Below, one piece after another: positions 49,990 through 57,524 of a stretch of DNA of 64,000 nucleotides. The notes under the pieces are model-generated. The model ran no database searches and was not told the DNA's origin. It was given only the letters and a program-made list of their open reading frames with translations. Numbering within the stretch: the first letter of the stretch is position 1; each line of letters begins with the position of its first letter. Source of the stretch: a virus; the IMG/VR virus record IMGVR_UViG_3300025889_000088, positions 1-64,000 of that record; one strand, written 5' to 3'. The translations under genes were made by a program, and so were the position numbers.

Positions 49990-50222
49990 GCGAAAAGTTT
50001 GCTGAAACCTTCCCAAATAACGTTGTATGCGTTGGCTTCGTATCCCCAGCATTCGAAGAATTCGTCATCGGTAATAATGTCTTGCTTGCAGTGATGGTTC
50101 CAGCGATTCTGGAAGCCTTCCATCCCGGCCAGAAGGTCGCCATTCAGCGACTGACGGGTGATGGTTTCACGCGCATCGTTGAAGTCCATTTCTACACGAT
50201 AAAAAGACGGGATGCTGATCAT
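49986..50222 (-). CDS. unknown protein (78 aa)
   Basis: Not recognised. Acidic/aromatic (DDEFFECWGYEANAYNVIW) and helical, with its own consensus-like promoter upstream. Its stop forms part of the next promoter. Confidence 0.6.
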   Translation of the reverse strand: MISIPSFYRVEMDFNDARETITRQSLNGDLLAGMEGFQNRWNHHCKQDIITDDEFFECWGYEANAYNVIWEGFSKLFA

Positions 50223-50253
50223 TTGGAAACTCCTTTTCTCAACTTACAAATAT

Positions 50254-50281
50254 AGTATAGCACAGATTGGGAGATTGTCAA
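50254..50281 (-). promoter_or_regulatory. sigma70-like promoter
   Basis: Minus strand: TTGACA (50276-50281), 16 bp, TATACT (50254-50259). The stop of the 92-aa gene is inside the -35 box. Related in sequence to 49962-49989. Confidence 0.8.
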
Positions 50282-50556
50282 GCACTTTTTTTCAGATTTT
50301 CCACGGCATATTTTACCCTGTCAGGGTAATCTTTTAGAAGTAATGAACCAGCCTCAAGATCGTCCGTGGTGATAAGGTCTTTGTGCCAATGCTCTATGGT
50401 ATCCCACTTTTCCAACATAGCCTTCGCCATACCATCAAACATACCATCAGAAAGGATAGGTTCATCTTGTTCGTAATAAGCATACGCCGCCATCAAATAC
50501 CAAGGAACCATCATATTTGAATTGGAAATGGCTTCCATGCATTTCTCGTCAAACAT
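50278..50556 (-). CDS. DNA-ligase-Ia-like small protein (92 aa)
   Basis: WYLMAAYAYYEQDEPILSDG, then MFDGMAKAMLEKWDTIEHW, resembles the N-terminal Ia helix pair of NAD-dependent DNA ligases (Y-Y-x-x-D-x-P-x-I-S-D-x-x-[YF]-D). In LigA this region binds NMN. Here it stands alone, so a ligase activity is not expected. Alternative: coincidence of a helical hairpin. Confidence 0.5.
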   Translation of the reverse strand: MFDEKCMEAISNSNMMVPWYLMAAYAYYEQDEPILSDGMFDGMAKAMLEKWDTIEHWHKDLITTDDLEAGSLLLKDYPDRVKYAVENLKKSA

Positions 50557-51116
50557 TATTTTTCCTCAAAAAACTTGTCGTATTTTGTGTTTTTTTTCTT
50601 TGGAATATCCAACGACTTCATAATAATCTGCTTGGGTAAAAAGTTCCAGCAGTAATAACTGGACGAAAATGTGATTTTATCGTTGTCCTTGCCATTAGCC
50701 ATATGAAACTTCATACGCTGTTCAAACATCAACAACTGTAAATCCTTATCACGAAATAACTGTTTTGGAGCAGAATCATTTAGCCAAGTATTAGCCATAA
50801 TCAAAGCAAATGGTTTCTCAAACGCCAGCGCCCTCTCAAAGAACTTACGCTTATTGGTGAATGGGGGATTAGACACCATCACATCCCAATGTGTCGGTTC
50901 ATACTCAAAGAAATCTTGCCCGTTATCAATATGAGAATACGTAACAGGATTTTGTTTTGATATCTGTTTGACAAACTCGCTTTCTGGTTTATCAAACGGA
51001 CACCACACCATCGCTCCTTCTGGTATATATTCTAGAATAGGTTTTACTGCGTAATCGGGTGTATAACATTCATCATTATTCCCCGCAGAATATAAAACCT
51101 CTTTACTATCAATCAT
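50556..51116 (-). CDS. DNA methyltransferase-like protein, NPPF motif (186 aa)
   Basis: A short class I methyltransferase-like chain: N-terminal Y-T-P-D-Y, an acidic turn, and motif IV V-S-N-P-P-F (residues about 102-107) followed by KPFALIMANTW. N-P-P-F/Y is typical of N6-adenine methylases and of phage dam-like proteins. The AdoMet motif I is not a classical G-x-G, so assignment is moderate. ATGA overlap with the GT fragment region. Confidence 0.65.
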   Translation of the reverse strand: MIDSKEVLYSAGNNDECYTPDYAVKPILEYIPEGAMVWCPFDKPESEFVKQISKQNPVTYSHIDNGQDFFEYEPTHWDVMVSNPPFTNKRKFFERALAFEKPFALIMANTWLNDSAPKQLFRDKDLQLLMFEQRMKFHMANGKDNDKITFSSSYYCWNFLPKQIIMKSLDIPKKKNTKYDKFFEEK

Positions 51117-51403
51117 TCTAAAATCTCTCGTAATGGATTTATGATTTCTTCTTCGGCACGTTTTACCACCTGTGCCTCGTCATAAAAATGATAATGATTA
51201 TGTTCCATTTTTTGTATTGTCAAATCATCGTACTCAATATGGTGAATATTGTCAAGAACTTTCTTCAATCTTTTTTCATCATCAAGTTCATCATCATAAC
51301 TTTCATCAAATAGATTACTGTATGTTTCAAACCCTTGTTCTTTTATCCATTTCAAAGAACCTGGTTTATTTACAGTGATAAATGGATGGAAAATCGTAGT
51401 GGT
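51113..51403 (-). pseudogene. C-terminal remnant of a glycosyltransferase-like gene
   Basis: The open frame from 51403 to 51113 reads HPFITVNKPGSLKWIKEQGF, then ETYSNLFDESYDDELDD and EKRLKKVL. This aligns with the last block of the 404-aa and 424-aa proteins (PFIIIG-NPGSL, GYKTFDEY, DNEKRL). Upstream an in-frame stop precedes it and the conserved T-E-K-x-x-K part is missing. The only start in frame is TTG 51355. It is best read as a truncated third copy; a short expressed protein from TTG is possible. Confidence 0.6.
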
Positions 51404-51447
51404 TCATATATCTCAAGAAAAGCTTATCGACGCCTTCCTTGAAAAGA

Positions 51448-51801
51448 TTAGTCCACTTTTTCTTCGGTCTGAATATTCGTATCACGATGTTTATTACTTG
51501 CTTTCATACCGTCTTCAATATACCTACTATAGTTCTTTTCGTAATATTCATAAAGTGTATTGAAATCCATGCCACCTTCGCCATCATCGGCTTTCCAGTT
51601 TTTCATAACCTTTTTATCATCAAGGTCAAGAACAACTTGTGCTTCAATCATGTCATTCTTCTTTAGACCTTCACGGAACATAACTCGCTCGTCCCATTGA
51701 ACATTACGGTCATCATTCATCCAACCCTTTAGGTGGGTAGGCGCACCTTTGCGTGGTTTCATAGCGTAATACGCAAGGAAGTATCTATTCTTTTGTTTCA
51801 T
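51448..51801 (-). CDS. unknown protein after the clamp loader (117 aa)
   Basis: Starts MKQKNRYFLAYYAMKPRKGA, with a central MIEAQVVLDLDDKKVMKNWK strand-helix and FNTLYEYYEKNYSRYIED. It lies immediately downstream of gp44, where T4 encodes other replication genes (gp45, RegA, gp62), but shows no clear similarity to them. The gap 51404-51447 holds nothing recognisable. Confidence 0.55.
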   Translation of the reverse strand: MKQKNRYFLAYYAMKPRKGAPTHLKGWMNDDRNVQWDERVMFREGLKKNDMIEAQVVLDLDDKKVMKNWKADDGEGGMDFNTLYEYYEKNYSRYIEDGMKASNKHRDTNIQTEEKVD

Positions 51802-51802
51802 T

Positions 51803-52726
51803 TTATCCTCTCAGTCTCAATAGTTCAATAACAGTTGCCGCCAGATGAATGTCGGCGTGGGGAATACTCGGTAGATCAACGATTGCCTTGCGAATAATAA
51901 GAATAGCATCGTCAATCTGCTCGTCGGTATCTCCCCATAGTTCCAGATTGTTATACATCCATACGAACATATCATCCATTTCATCTGGACGGGTATTTTC
52001 TGAAATCAACTTTCGTGCTTCCGTGAACTTGTTTGCTTTCAACAGTTCAACGAACTTGATTTTGACTTCGGTTGTGCTTTCGGCAATATCTTGTTGGATA
52101 AGTTTACCGCCAATAGTATTCTGTTGAACCAAGTTCAACGCTTTGCGAAGACTTGGATATGTTGCCTTCACATATGTATCAAGCATATCAATATCAAAGT
52201 CAACCTGTTCAGCAAGCAATACTTCGGCAACCTTCGCCGTAAACTCCGTATGGTCTTGCTTCTCAATCTTGAATACTTGGCACCTATCCTGTAGTGCTGG
52301 AATAACTTTGTGGATATAGTTACAGGTAAGAATGAACCTACACGTACCCGCATATGTTTCCATAAGATTACGAAGTGATGGCTGAACAGACTGTGCGTTT
52401 AGAAAGTCTGCCTCGTCAACGAGAACAATCTTGAACTCACCAAATGGAAGTGTCTGTGTAAAGCCTTCTAGTTTAGCGTAGAACTCGTCAATCTTACGAC
52501 CTTCTTTGGAACCGTTCATTACAAGAACATCAAAAGAATCGATATCCAGTTCGTTGATTAGAACTTTAGCAAGAGTTGTTTTACCAGTGCCAGGAGGACC
52601 GTGGAATAATAGGTGTGGAATAGACTTGTTTTTAATCCATTCTTCCACTTGTGCTTTCTGGTCTTCGTTATGAAAAACATATTCATCTACCGTTTTCGGA
52701 CGGTATTTCTCAACCCATAAACTCAT
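51803..52726 (-). CDS. 44: clamp loader ATPase, gp44-like
   Basis: AAA+ clamp-loader large subunit (307 aa). It starts MSLWVEKYRPKTVDEYVFH, with Walker A G-P-P-G-T-G-K-T at 43-50, Walker B LVDEADFLN, a sensor 1 region FILTCNY and an arginine-finger-like QDRCQ (S-R-C variant). It opens the gp45 ring (17131-17862) and hands it to the polymerase. Small subunit gp62 is not identified. Confidence 0.92.
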   Translation of the reverse strand: MSLWVEKYRPKTVDEYVFHNEDQKAQVEEWIKNKSIPHLLFHGPPGTGKTTLAKVLINELDIDSFDVLVMNGSKEGRKIDEFYAKLEGFTQTLPFGEFKIVLVDEADFLNAQSVQPSLRNLMETYAGTCRFILTCNYIHKVIPALQDRCQVFKIEKQDHTEFTAKVAEVLLAEQVDFDIDMLDTYVKATYPSLRKALNLVQQNTIGGKLIQQDIAESTTEVKIKFVELLKANKFTEARKLISENTRPDEMDDMFVWMYNNLELWGDTDEQIDDAILIIRKAIVDLPSIPHADIHLAATVIELLRLRG

Positions 52727-52759
52727 CTTTACCTCGTATGTTAGGGTTTATTATAACAG

Positions 52760-52906
52760 TTATTCTTCTTCGTCGTCAATATCTTCTTCGTCGTTTTCGT
52801 CATCAACGACTTCATCTTCAAGATACCAATCGGGCGGTTTCCCATAGCCAACTTCACGAAACCACGAGCGTTCAGAGCCTTTGCGACGAATAATCTTTTT
52901 AGCCAT
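52760..52906 (-). CDS. small acidic-tailed protein (48 aa)
   Basis: A short ORF: basic N-terminus (MAKKIIRRKGSERSWFREVG) and a run of Asp/Glu at the end (DDENDEEDIDDEEE). TAATG overlap with the GroES-like gene. No family recognised. Confidence 0.55.
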   Translation of the reverse strand: MAKKIIRRKGSERSWFREVGYGKPPDWYLEDEVVDDENDEEDIDDEEE

Positions 52907-53277
52907 TAGAAAATCGCCGTTTGTGAATCCGCTACATAATCATCTTCTGGCTCTTCCCATTGCGTACCAAGAATATCATTGTTATCTGCCCTGCGAAGTT
53001 CAACAAGTTCCTTACCGTCAATCTCATACTTGACTGAACGAGTCCAACGTCCGTGGGCAACCAATACCCACTGTCCTGGCTCAATATCCTTCTGCTCTGG
53101 GCCAACGGCATAGACCTTTGCCCAACGAGGACGAAGACCACGCTCACGCCCATCGTCACCTGGAAGAATAAGTCCAGCTTTTGTCTTACGCTCACCAAAG
53201 TTCATTTCATATACCAATACATGGTCCTTGATTGGTCGGATTTTTTGACCACGGATAATAGTGTTATTTACAGGCAT
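52906..53277 (-). CDS. GroES-like co-chaperonin
   Basis: A co-chaperonin fold (123 aa): IRPIKDHVLVYEMNFGERKT, AGLILPGDD, a variable loop, then WAKVYAVGPEQKDIEPGQWV and VKYEIDGKELVELRRADNND. The layout R-P-x-x-D-x-V-L-V...G-x-x-x-P-G...V-x-A-V-G-P-G is that of GroES/phage gp31-type rings. It should cap host GroEL to fold phage proteins. The segment between the first two strands, which forms the mobile GroEL-binding loop, reads FGERKTKAGLILPG. Confidence 0.85.
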   Translation of the reverse strand: MPVNNTIIRGQKIRPIKDHVLVYEMNFGERKTKAGLILPGDDGRERGLRPRWAKVYAVGPEQKDIEPGQWVLVAHGRWTRSVKYEIDGKELVELRRADNNDILGTQWEEPEDDYVADSQTAIF

Positions 53278-53519
53278 TATTCTTCCTCGTCATCTGTATC
53301 CACTTGTAAAGCAGATTGTTTCTTTGGTTGATCACCGTGTAGTTTATTTGCTTCCTTCATAATCTCTGCTCTGGTTTTGATAATATTACCTTTAGCATCA
53401 ATCTGGTCGCCACGAGCATTTACGCTAATATTTCCTACTGCCCGTACCTTTTCGTTCTTTAGAATAAGAGCATCCATATCAAGTGCCCTACCCTGTGCTG
53501 TTCTATGTTGTCTCGCCAT
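53277..53519 (-). CDS. conserved T4-like phage protein, unknown (80 aa)
   Basis: MARQHRTAQGRALDMDALIL, then KNEKVRAVGNISVNARGD, is a pattern I associate with T4-like marine phage genomes, where it sits near replication/late genes. Basic N-terminus and an acidic tail (VDTDDEEE). Function unknown. Confidence 0.65.
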   Translation of the reverse strand: MARQHRTAQGRALDMDALILKNEKVRAVGNISVNARGDQIDAKGNIIKTRAEIMKEANKLHGDQPKKQSALQVDTDDEEE

Positions 53520-54057
53520 CGCGCAAAAACTCCTTTATTGATAAATCATAGTACATGCTATTTACTTTATGTACTCCTATGAGGTATAGAACATAACTCG
53601 CAACACTGCTGCCTCGTCCTACCCCCCATACTATTTTATGCTCACGCATTGTGTCCACGAAATATTTTAGATAGCATAATAATCCAAACATATCTCGTTC
53701 TTGGAAAAGCAATAGTTCTTCTCCGCATCGCTGTAGTTCCGCATCTGTCTTACATTGACCAAGAACCCAATCGGCAATATCTAATGTTCTATAGTAATCG
53801 GGCATTCTCCAAGCTCGTTGTAATGTCCTATCAACGTAGTTTATAGTTCCAGAAACTTGGAATGGTGTTGATGTATCTAAAACAGGATATTCATCGTAGT
53901 TTTTCGATATTGCGTCATGATACTTCTGTGCGGCTTCTGTCCCTACATCATCGGCAAGAAACATAAACTTTGAAATATCGACATCTGGGTTCTTATATAT
54001 TTCTTCCAGAATGTCTTCTTCTTCGAAATATAGGAAACCTACATCATCTTTCAACAT
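53503..54057 (-). CDS. Pol III alpha-like fragment (184 aa)
   Basis: VWGVGRGSSVASYVLYLIGV (residues 143-162), then a Y-D-L-S-I-K-E-F-L-R segment, matches the C-family (bacterial Pol III alpha) palm motif G-x-G-R-G-S...Y-x-L-G-I and the following F-E-R-F-L-N. The rest shows no PHP domain or fingers, so it is not a full polymerase. It overlaps its neighbours by 14-17 nt. Such orphan Pol III-like proteins in T4-like phages have no known role that I can state. Confidence 0.6.
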   Translation of the reverse strand: MLKDDVGFLYFEEEDILEEIYKNPDVDISKFMFLADDVGTEAAQKYHDAISKNYDEYPVLDTSTPFQVSGTINYVDRTLQRAWRMPDYYRTLDIADWVLGQCKTDAELQRCGEELLLFQERDMFGLLCYLKYFVDTMREHKIVWGVGRGSSVASYVLYLIGVHKVNSMYYDLSIKEFLRDGETT

Positions 54058-54241
54058 TATCGATTACCATCTGCTTTTCTAACTCTCTTCTTAGTGTAGC
54101 ATATTTGGCTTCTTTCTGTCTATAAAAATCAACAGCATAAATGTAACCTTTAGCATAGTATTCGTCAAAGTCTGCTACCAGAACCCAAACAACAGGATTT
54201 ACAAACTCATCACTGTTCTTTATCATTGGAACTTTTTTCAT
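54044..54241 (-). CDS. small unknown protein (65 aa)
   Basis: Not recognised. Aromatic N-terminal half (VWVLVADFDEYYAKGYIYAV) and a charged helix. Overlaps both neighbours. Confidence 0.5.
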   Translation of the reverse strand: MKKVPMIKNSDEFVNPVVWVLVADFDEYYAKGYIYAVDFYRQKEAKYATLRRELEKQMVIDNVER

Positions 54242-54869
54242 TTGGTTTTCCTTCCACTACTTCTGGTTTAAACTTTTTTATTTGAATAATCTTGCCTTCT
54301 TTCTCAACATCACTATCCCAGCCTAACTCAATATCAGGCCAATCAATCTCTTGTAGATGAAGTTCTCGTTTCCCATCTTTCTCTGTAATGATATCCATCG
54401 TAGACATATCAGGTCTTGCCCACCACGCCTTATGTTTCTCAACAATCTCAGCAGTAATGATAGGTGGATAATCCAATACCGCCGAATCATAAATGTATTC
54501 TAAGTCGCCACCAAGATAACTACACACAGAAATATAGTCAATGAAAAACCTTTCTTCAAGGATACAAGATAACTTGCTATGTAGAACGATAGCCAATAGT
54601 TGGTCGTATGGTTCGTCAGGTAAGAAAACAACTTTGTTATCAGTTTTTTCTAGTAATGTTTCAAGGATTGGGTTTTCAATACCGCATAGCAAACTCATAC
54701 CAAGAATGCCTTCCACCATAGTTTTTAGGCGTTCAAGGGCAATGTTCTGCTGCATGATATCGGCAGTATTTGGAACAAGATCAACTTTCACTTTATATAG
54801 ATTTGGTACAATCTCATTCTCATATACCGCATTAGCCATAAACTCCGACTTCCAAATAATACTCGTCAT
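54210..54869 (-). CDS. unknown protein (219 aa)
   Basis: Not recognised. Helical N-terminal half (NAVYENEIVPNLYKVKVDLV; MVEGILGMSLLCGIENPIL) and an acidic C-terminus (EKSSNDKEQ). Operonic, no promoter directly upstream except the late element at 55111-55118. Confidence 0.5.
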   Translation of the reverse strand: MTSIIWKSEFMANAVYENEIVPNLYKVKVDLVPNTADIMQQNIALERLKTMVEGILGMSLLCGIENPILETLLEKTDNKVVFLPDEPYDQLLAIVLHSKLSCILEERFFIDYISVCSYLGGDLEYIYDSAVLDYPPIITAEIVEKHKAWWARPDMSTMDIITEKDGKRELHLQEIDWPDIELGWDSDVEKEGKIIQIKKFKPEVVEGKPNEKSSNDKEQ

Positions 54870-55105
54870 GAAATGTCGATCTTATCGCTATAAAAGTCTT
54901 CGTCACCAAGTTCTTCCATTGCTTCTTTCTCACGTTGGATATACCGTCCGTGAAGCTCTCCTTGGTAGTGTTCAATCATCATTTGCACTTGCCCAAGAAG
55001 ATTATAGTTCCCTCTTGCGCGAGTTGCTTTTCTGTGTAGTTCGTTAATTTTGTTTACCAGTTCATCGTCTGATAGATTTTTGATATTAGGTGCTAGTGGA
55101 TGCAT
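54866..55105 (-). CDS. small helical phage protein (79 aa)
   Basis: Helical hairpin (DDELVNKINELHRKATRARG, then MMIEHYQGELHGRYIQREK). The ATG lies 5 nt after a TATAAATA octamer and no Shine-Dalgarno sequence is seen. Function unknown. Confidence 0.55.
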   Translation of the reverse strand: MHPLAPNIKNLSDDELVNKINELHRKATRARGNYNLLGQVQMMIEHYQGELHGRYIQREKEAMEELGDEDFYSDKIDIS

Positions 55106-55110
55106 AATAT

Positions 55111-55118
55111 TATTTATA
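55111..55118 (-). promoter_or_regulatory. late promoter octamer TATAAATA
   Basis: Perfect octamer, exactly 5 nt from ATG 55105, the same spacing as at 18858-18865 and 44673-44680. Confidence 0.65.
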
Positions 55119-55173
55119 ACACAATTTTTACAGTTGTGCCCTTTCCTTTAATAGGCATTCTATCATATGACTA

Positions 55174-55578
55174 TTACAAGTCACCCTCTTTTCTATTTTC
55201 AGACAAGAATGCGTCAAATCCGCCGGGATAACGGGCTTCAAGTTTCTCTACATTCATTTTGATAATCTCTTGTGGGTCAGCATCCAGCGCCATACACGCT
55301 TGCATCCAATACCATAATACATCGCCCAACTCACGCTTCATATGAAAGATTTCATCGTCGTTGAGTGGTTTGCCTTGGAACAATAGTTTCTTTACAATCT
55401 CTGTAAACTCACCGCCTTCGGCTGTAAGTCCCATAGCCGCTGTGGTTAGTCGTGGAATATCAACGGTGCGGTGATTTTGTAGCGAAGCAATACGAGCCAT
55501 ATAAGCATCATTACTCTTACTTGGTTCGCTGGTGACTTCATTTACAAAGTTCTTATAATCGTTTAGGTCAATAGACAT
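55174..55578 (-). CDS. mazG: MazG-like nucleotide pyrophosphohydrolase
   Basis: Hydrolyses (d)NTPs or similar nucleotides to monophosphate and pyrophosphate. The metal-binding E-x-x-E/E-x-x-D arrangement is visible in LTAEGGEFTE and KRELGDVLWYWMQA. 134 aa, single MazG domain. Has its own TTGACA-TATAAT promoter (55599-55627). Role in phage: dNTP pool clean-up or interfering with (p)ppGpp signalling has been proposed for phage MazG. Confidence 0.88.
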   Translation of the reverse strand: MSIDLNDYKNFVNEVTSEPSKSNDAYMARIASLQNHRTVDIPRLTTAAMGLTAEGGEFTEIVKKLLFQGKPLNDDEIFHMKRELGDVLWYWMQACMALDADPQEIIKMNVEKLEARYPGGFDAFLSENRKEGDL

Positions 55579-55598
55579 TTACAATACTCCTTTCGCCT

Positions 55599-55627
55599 AT
55601 TATACAACGAACAGAATATCATGTCAA
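55599..55627 (-). promoter_or_regulatory. consensus sigma70 promoter of mazG
   Basis: Minus strand: TTGACA (55622-55627), 17 bp, TATAAT (55599-55604). Both hexamers are perfect. Confidence 0.8.
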
Positions 55628-55628
55628 T

Positions 55629-57524
55629 CTATATTTTTGCTAAACGGATGATATCTTTGAGCATATCGTCTGCGGGTTCTTTTTCTTCACGCATATCGAA
55701 CTGACGCTCAAATGCGTCAAGTGCATCAATCATCTTAATAGAACCAGCATTACCAGAAATCTCATTGATAAGTTTATCGTTATCGTTATCATCAATGAGT
55801 GGTTTGTCTAAATGACCGTGTTCACCGAATACTTCATTATAAGAGTAACGGTCTACGTTTTCTTGATATCCCCAACCATGCTCCATAATATCGTAGATAT
55901 TACCATTTTCGAAATACTCATATGCGTATTCATCATCACTGGCGGCTTGGTAAGCGTCAAGTAATAAATGATGATCGTTGAGATACAAGGTTACTTCGTC
56001 ATTTAGTCCTGTGATTTCGGCACCGAGATCATATGGATTTAGAGGTGTATAATCTACATACTTCATAATGCGGCGTTCAATGGCTCCACGATAAGTCATA
56101 CCCTCGTATTCTTCCATATCACCTTTGTATTCATCGTCAAGTTGGAACACATGCGCTTTATTAAACGCATCAACCATATACTCCCAATAACGATGGCGTT
56201 CACGCTGTAGTTTCCACAATGCTCGTTCTGGGTCAGTGCTATCACCTTCGGCAAAAATCTTATCTTGATACCAGTTAGGTAGGCGACGAATAAGTTCCAC
56301 GAAATACTGGTCATCAAGGTCTTCTGCCTCAAAGTCAGTTATTTCAGAAATATCTTCGGGGTCATTTAGAATCTTGAATAGTTTATGAACAGGATGATGA
56401 TACTCAAACTTATCATTACAGAATGTCTCAACATCACCGAATGTTTCCAAAACGATTCTGTTCTCTTCTTTCTGCATTTCATATGGCGCAATATTTTTTT
56501 CACGCATTTTCTCATATATCTTATCAAGATCATCTTGTGTGATATCAGCAAACTCTTTTTCACGAAAACCAGCCAGTGCGCTTTTCAGTTCTGGTTTCTC
56601 GTCTTCTAACTCTTCTCTCTCGTCATCGTCCAAGTCATTCATAGAGAAGTTGTTTTGTGCGAGATAACCACCGCCCTCAATACCTTTGATAGCATCGTGT
56701 TTGAGTAGAGCTACAATATATGGATGAAACTCTGACTGTGGTTTCTCGTTGAAACGACCTTTCATTTCTCCAAGTGTTCCATCACTTTGCAGAATGAATG
56801 TTAGGTATGGTTGGTAATATGTTTTGCCCTTCTGCTGAACTTCTTTACGAAGTGAAAGAACTGTATCATCACTATATGAGCGAGGGGAGTTACCACAATG
56901 CCCCATAGCATTACCTTCAATGGAGCAAGAAGGTCTGGCTAAATCCCACCACGCAAAGCCATCACCAAAGTCAATGAGTTTTTCTGGCTTGCCCATATGA
57001 TGATCATCGCTTCTATCGTATTGGTCCAATGAGATATTGAACCTGGCGTTTTCTTTCCAGCGTTCCTCAATGGTTTCCATAGCATCTAAAATCTTTTGTG
57101 ATGGGTTCCATCCAAACTCTAAGGTATCAATGTTTTCAAGTTCAAGTGACTTGAAGTGTTCAATCTTATTCTTGAACCAGTTGGACAATACCATCTGCTT
57201 CGCTACAGAGACAAGCTCGCCGCCGTCTTCGCCCATCTTATTGGACATTTTTGTTTTTTCTTTATCAAATACCGATTGATATTCTGGAACAGCGCCAGCC
57301 AAATGACTTAGAATGAACAGACGGACGTAGCGCATATACCATAGGATTTGTGCGCTATTTGGTTTGCCGTTTGTTTGGAATGTTTTGTATGCCCAATCAA
57401 AGTTTTCTTTGGCGATACCAAGTGTCTCTACATTTTCCTTTGGGTCCAGAAACTGAAACATCTGCTTGAAATCAGATTTTGGGCTTTCTTGTAGCATGTC
57501 CAGTTTATTCAATAGGTCACGCAT
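55629..57524 (-). CDS. CTS-like protein with PcfJ-like core (631 aa)
   Basis: Paralogue of the 567-aa protein. It starts MRDLLNKLDMLQES (L-Q-E possible prohead-protease site), a start type also seen in the 154-aa protein at 25483-25947. At about 190-290 it shares AWWDLARPSC, NAMGHCGN (Cys210), VLSLR, YLTFIL, GEMKGRFNEKP and FHPYI with the other copy. The C-terminal part is acidic, aromatic and unrecognised. Two copies about 51 kb apart argue for a function important to the phage. Confidence 0.75.
   Translation of the reverse strand: MRDLLNKLDMLQESPKSDFKQMFQFLDPKENVETLGIAKENFDWAYKTFQTNGKPNSAQILWYMRYVRLFILSHLAGAVPEYQSVFDKEKTKMSNKMGEDGGELVSVAKQMVLSNWFKNKIEHFKSLELENIDTLEFGWNPSQKILDAMETIEERWKENARFNISLDQYDRSDDHHMGKPEKLIDFGDGFAWWDLARPSCSIEGNAMGHCGNSPRSYSDDTVLSLRKEVQQKGKTYYQPYLTFILQSDGTLGEMKGRFNEKPQSEFHPYIVALLKHDAIKGIEGGGYLAQNNFSMNDLDDDEREELEDEKPELKSALAGFREKEFADITQDDLDKIYEKMREKNIAPYEMQKEENRIVLETFGDVETFCNDKFEYHHPVHKLFKILNDPEDISEITDFEAEDLDDQYFVELIRRLPNWYQDKIFAEGDSTDPERALWKLQRERHRYWEYMVDAFNKAHVFQLDDEYKGDMEEYEGMTYRGAIERRIMKYVDYTPLNPYDLGAEITGLNDEVTLYLNDHHLLLDAYQAASDDEYAYEYFENGNIYDIMEHGWGYQENVDRYSYNEVFGEHGHLDKPLIDDNDNDKLINEISGNAGSIKMIDALDAFERQFDMREEKEPADDMLKDIIRLAKI

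Noticed and set aside
51448-51801. 117-aa protein as gp62 clamp-loader subunit or RegA
   Set aside because: Position fits, but length and visible residues do not match either T4 protein; left as unknown.
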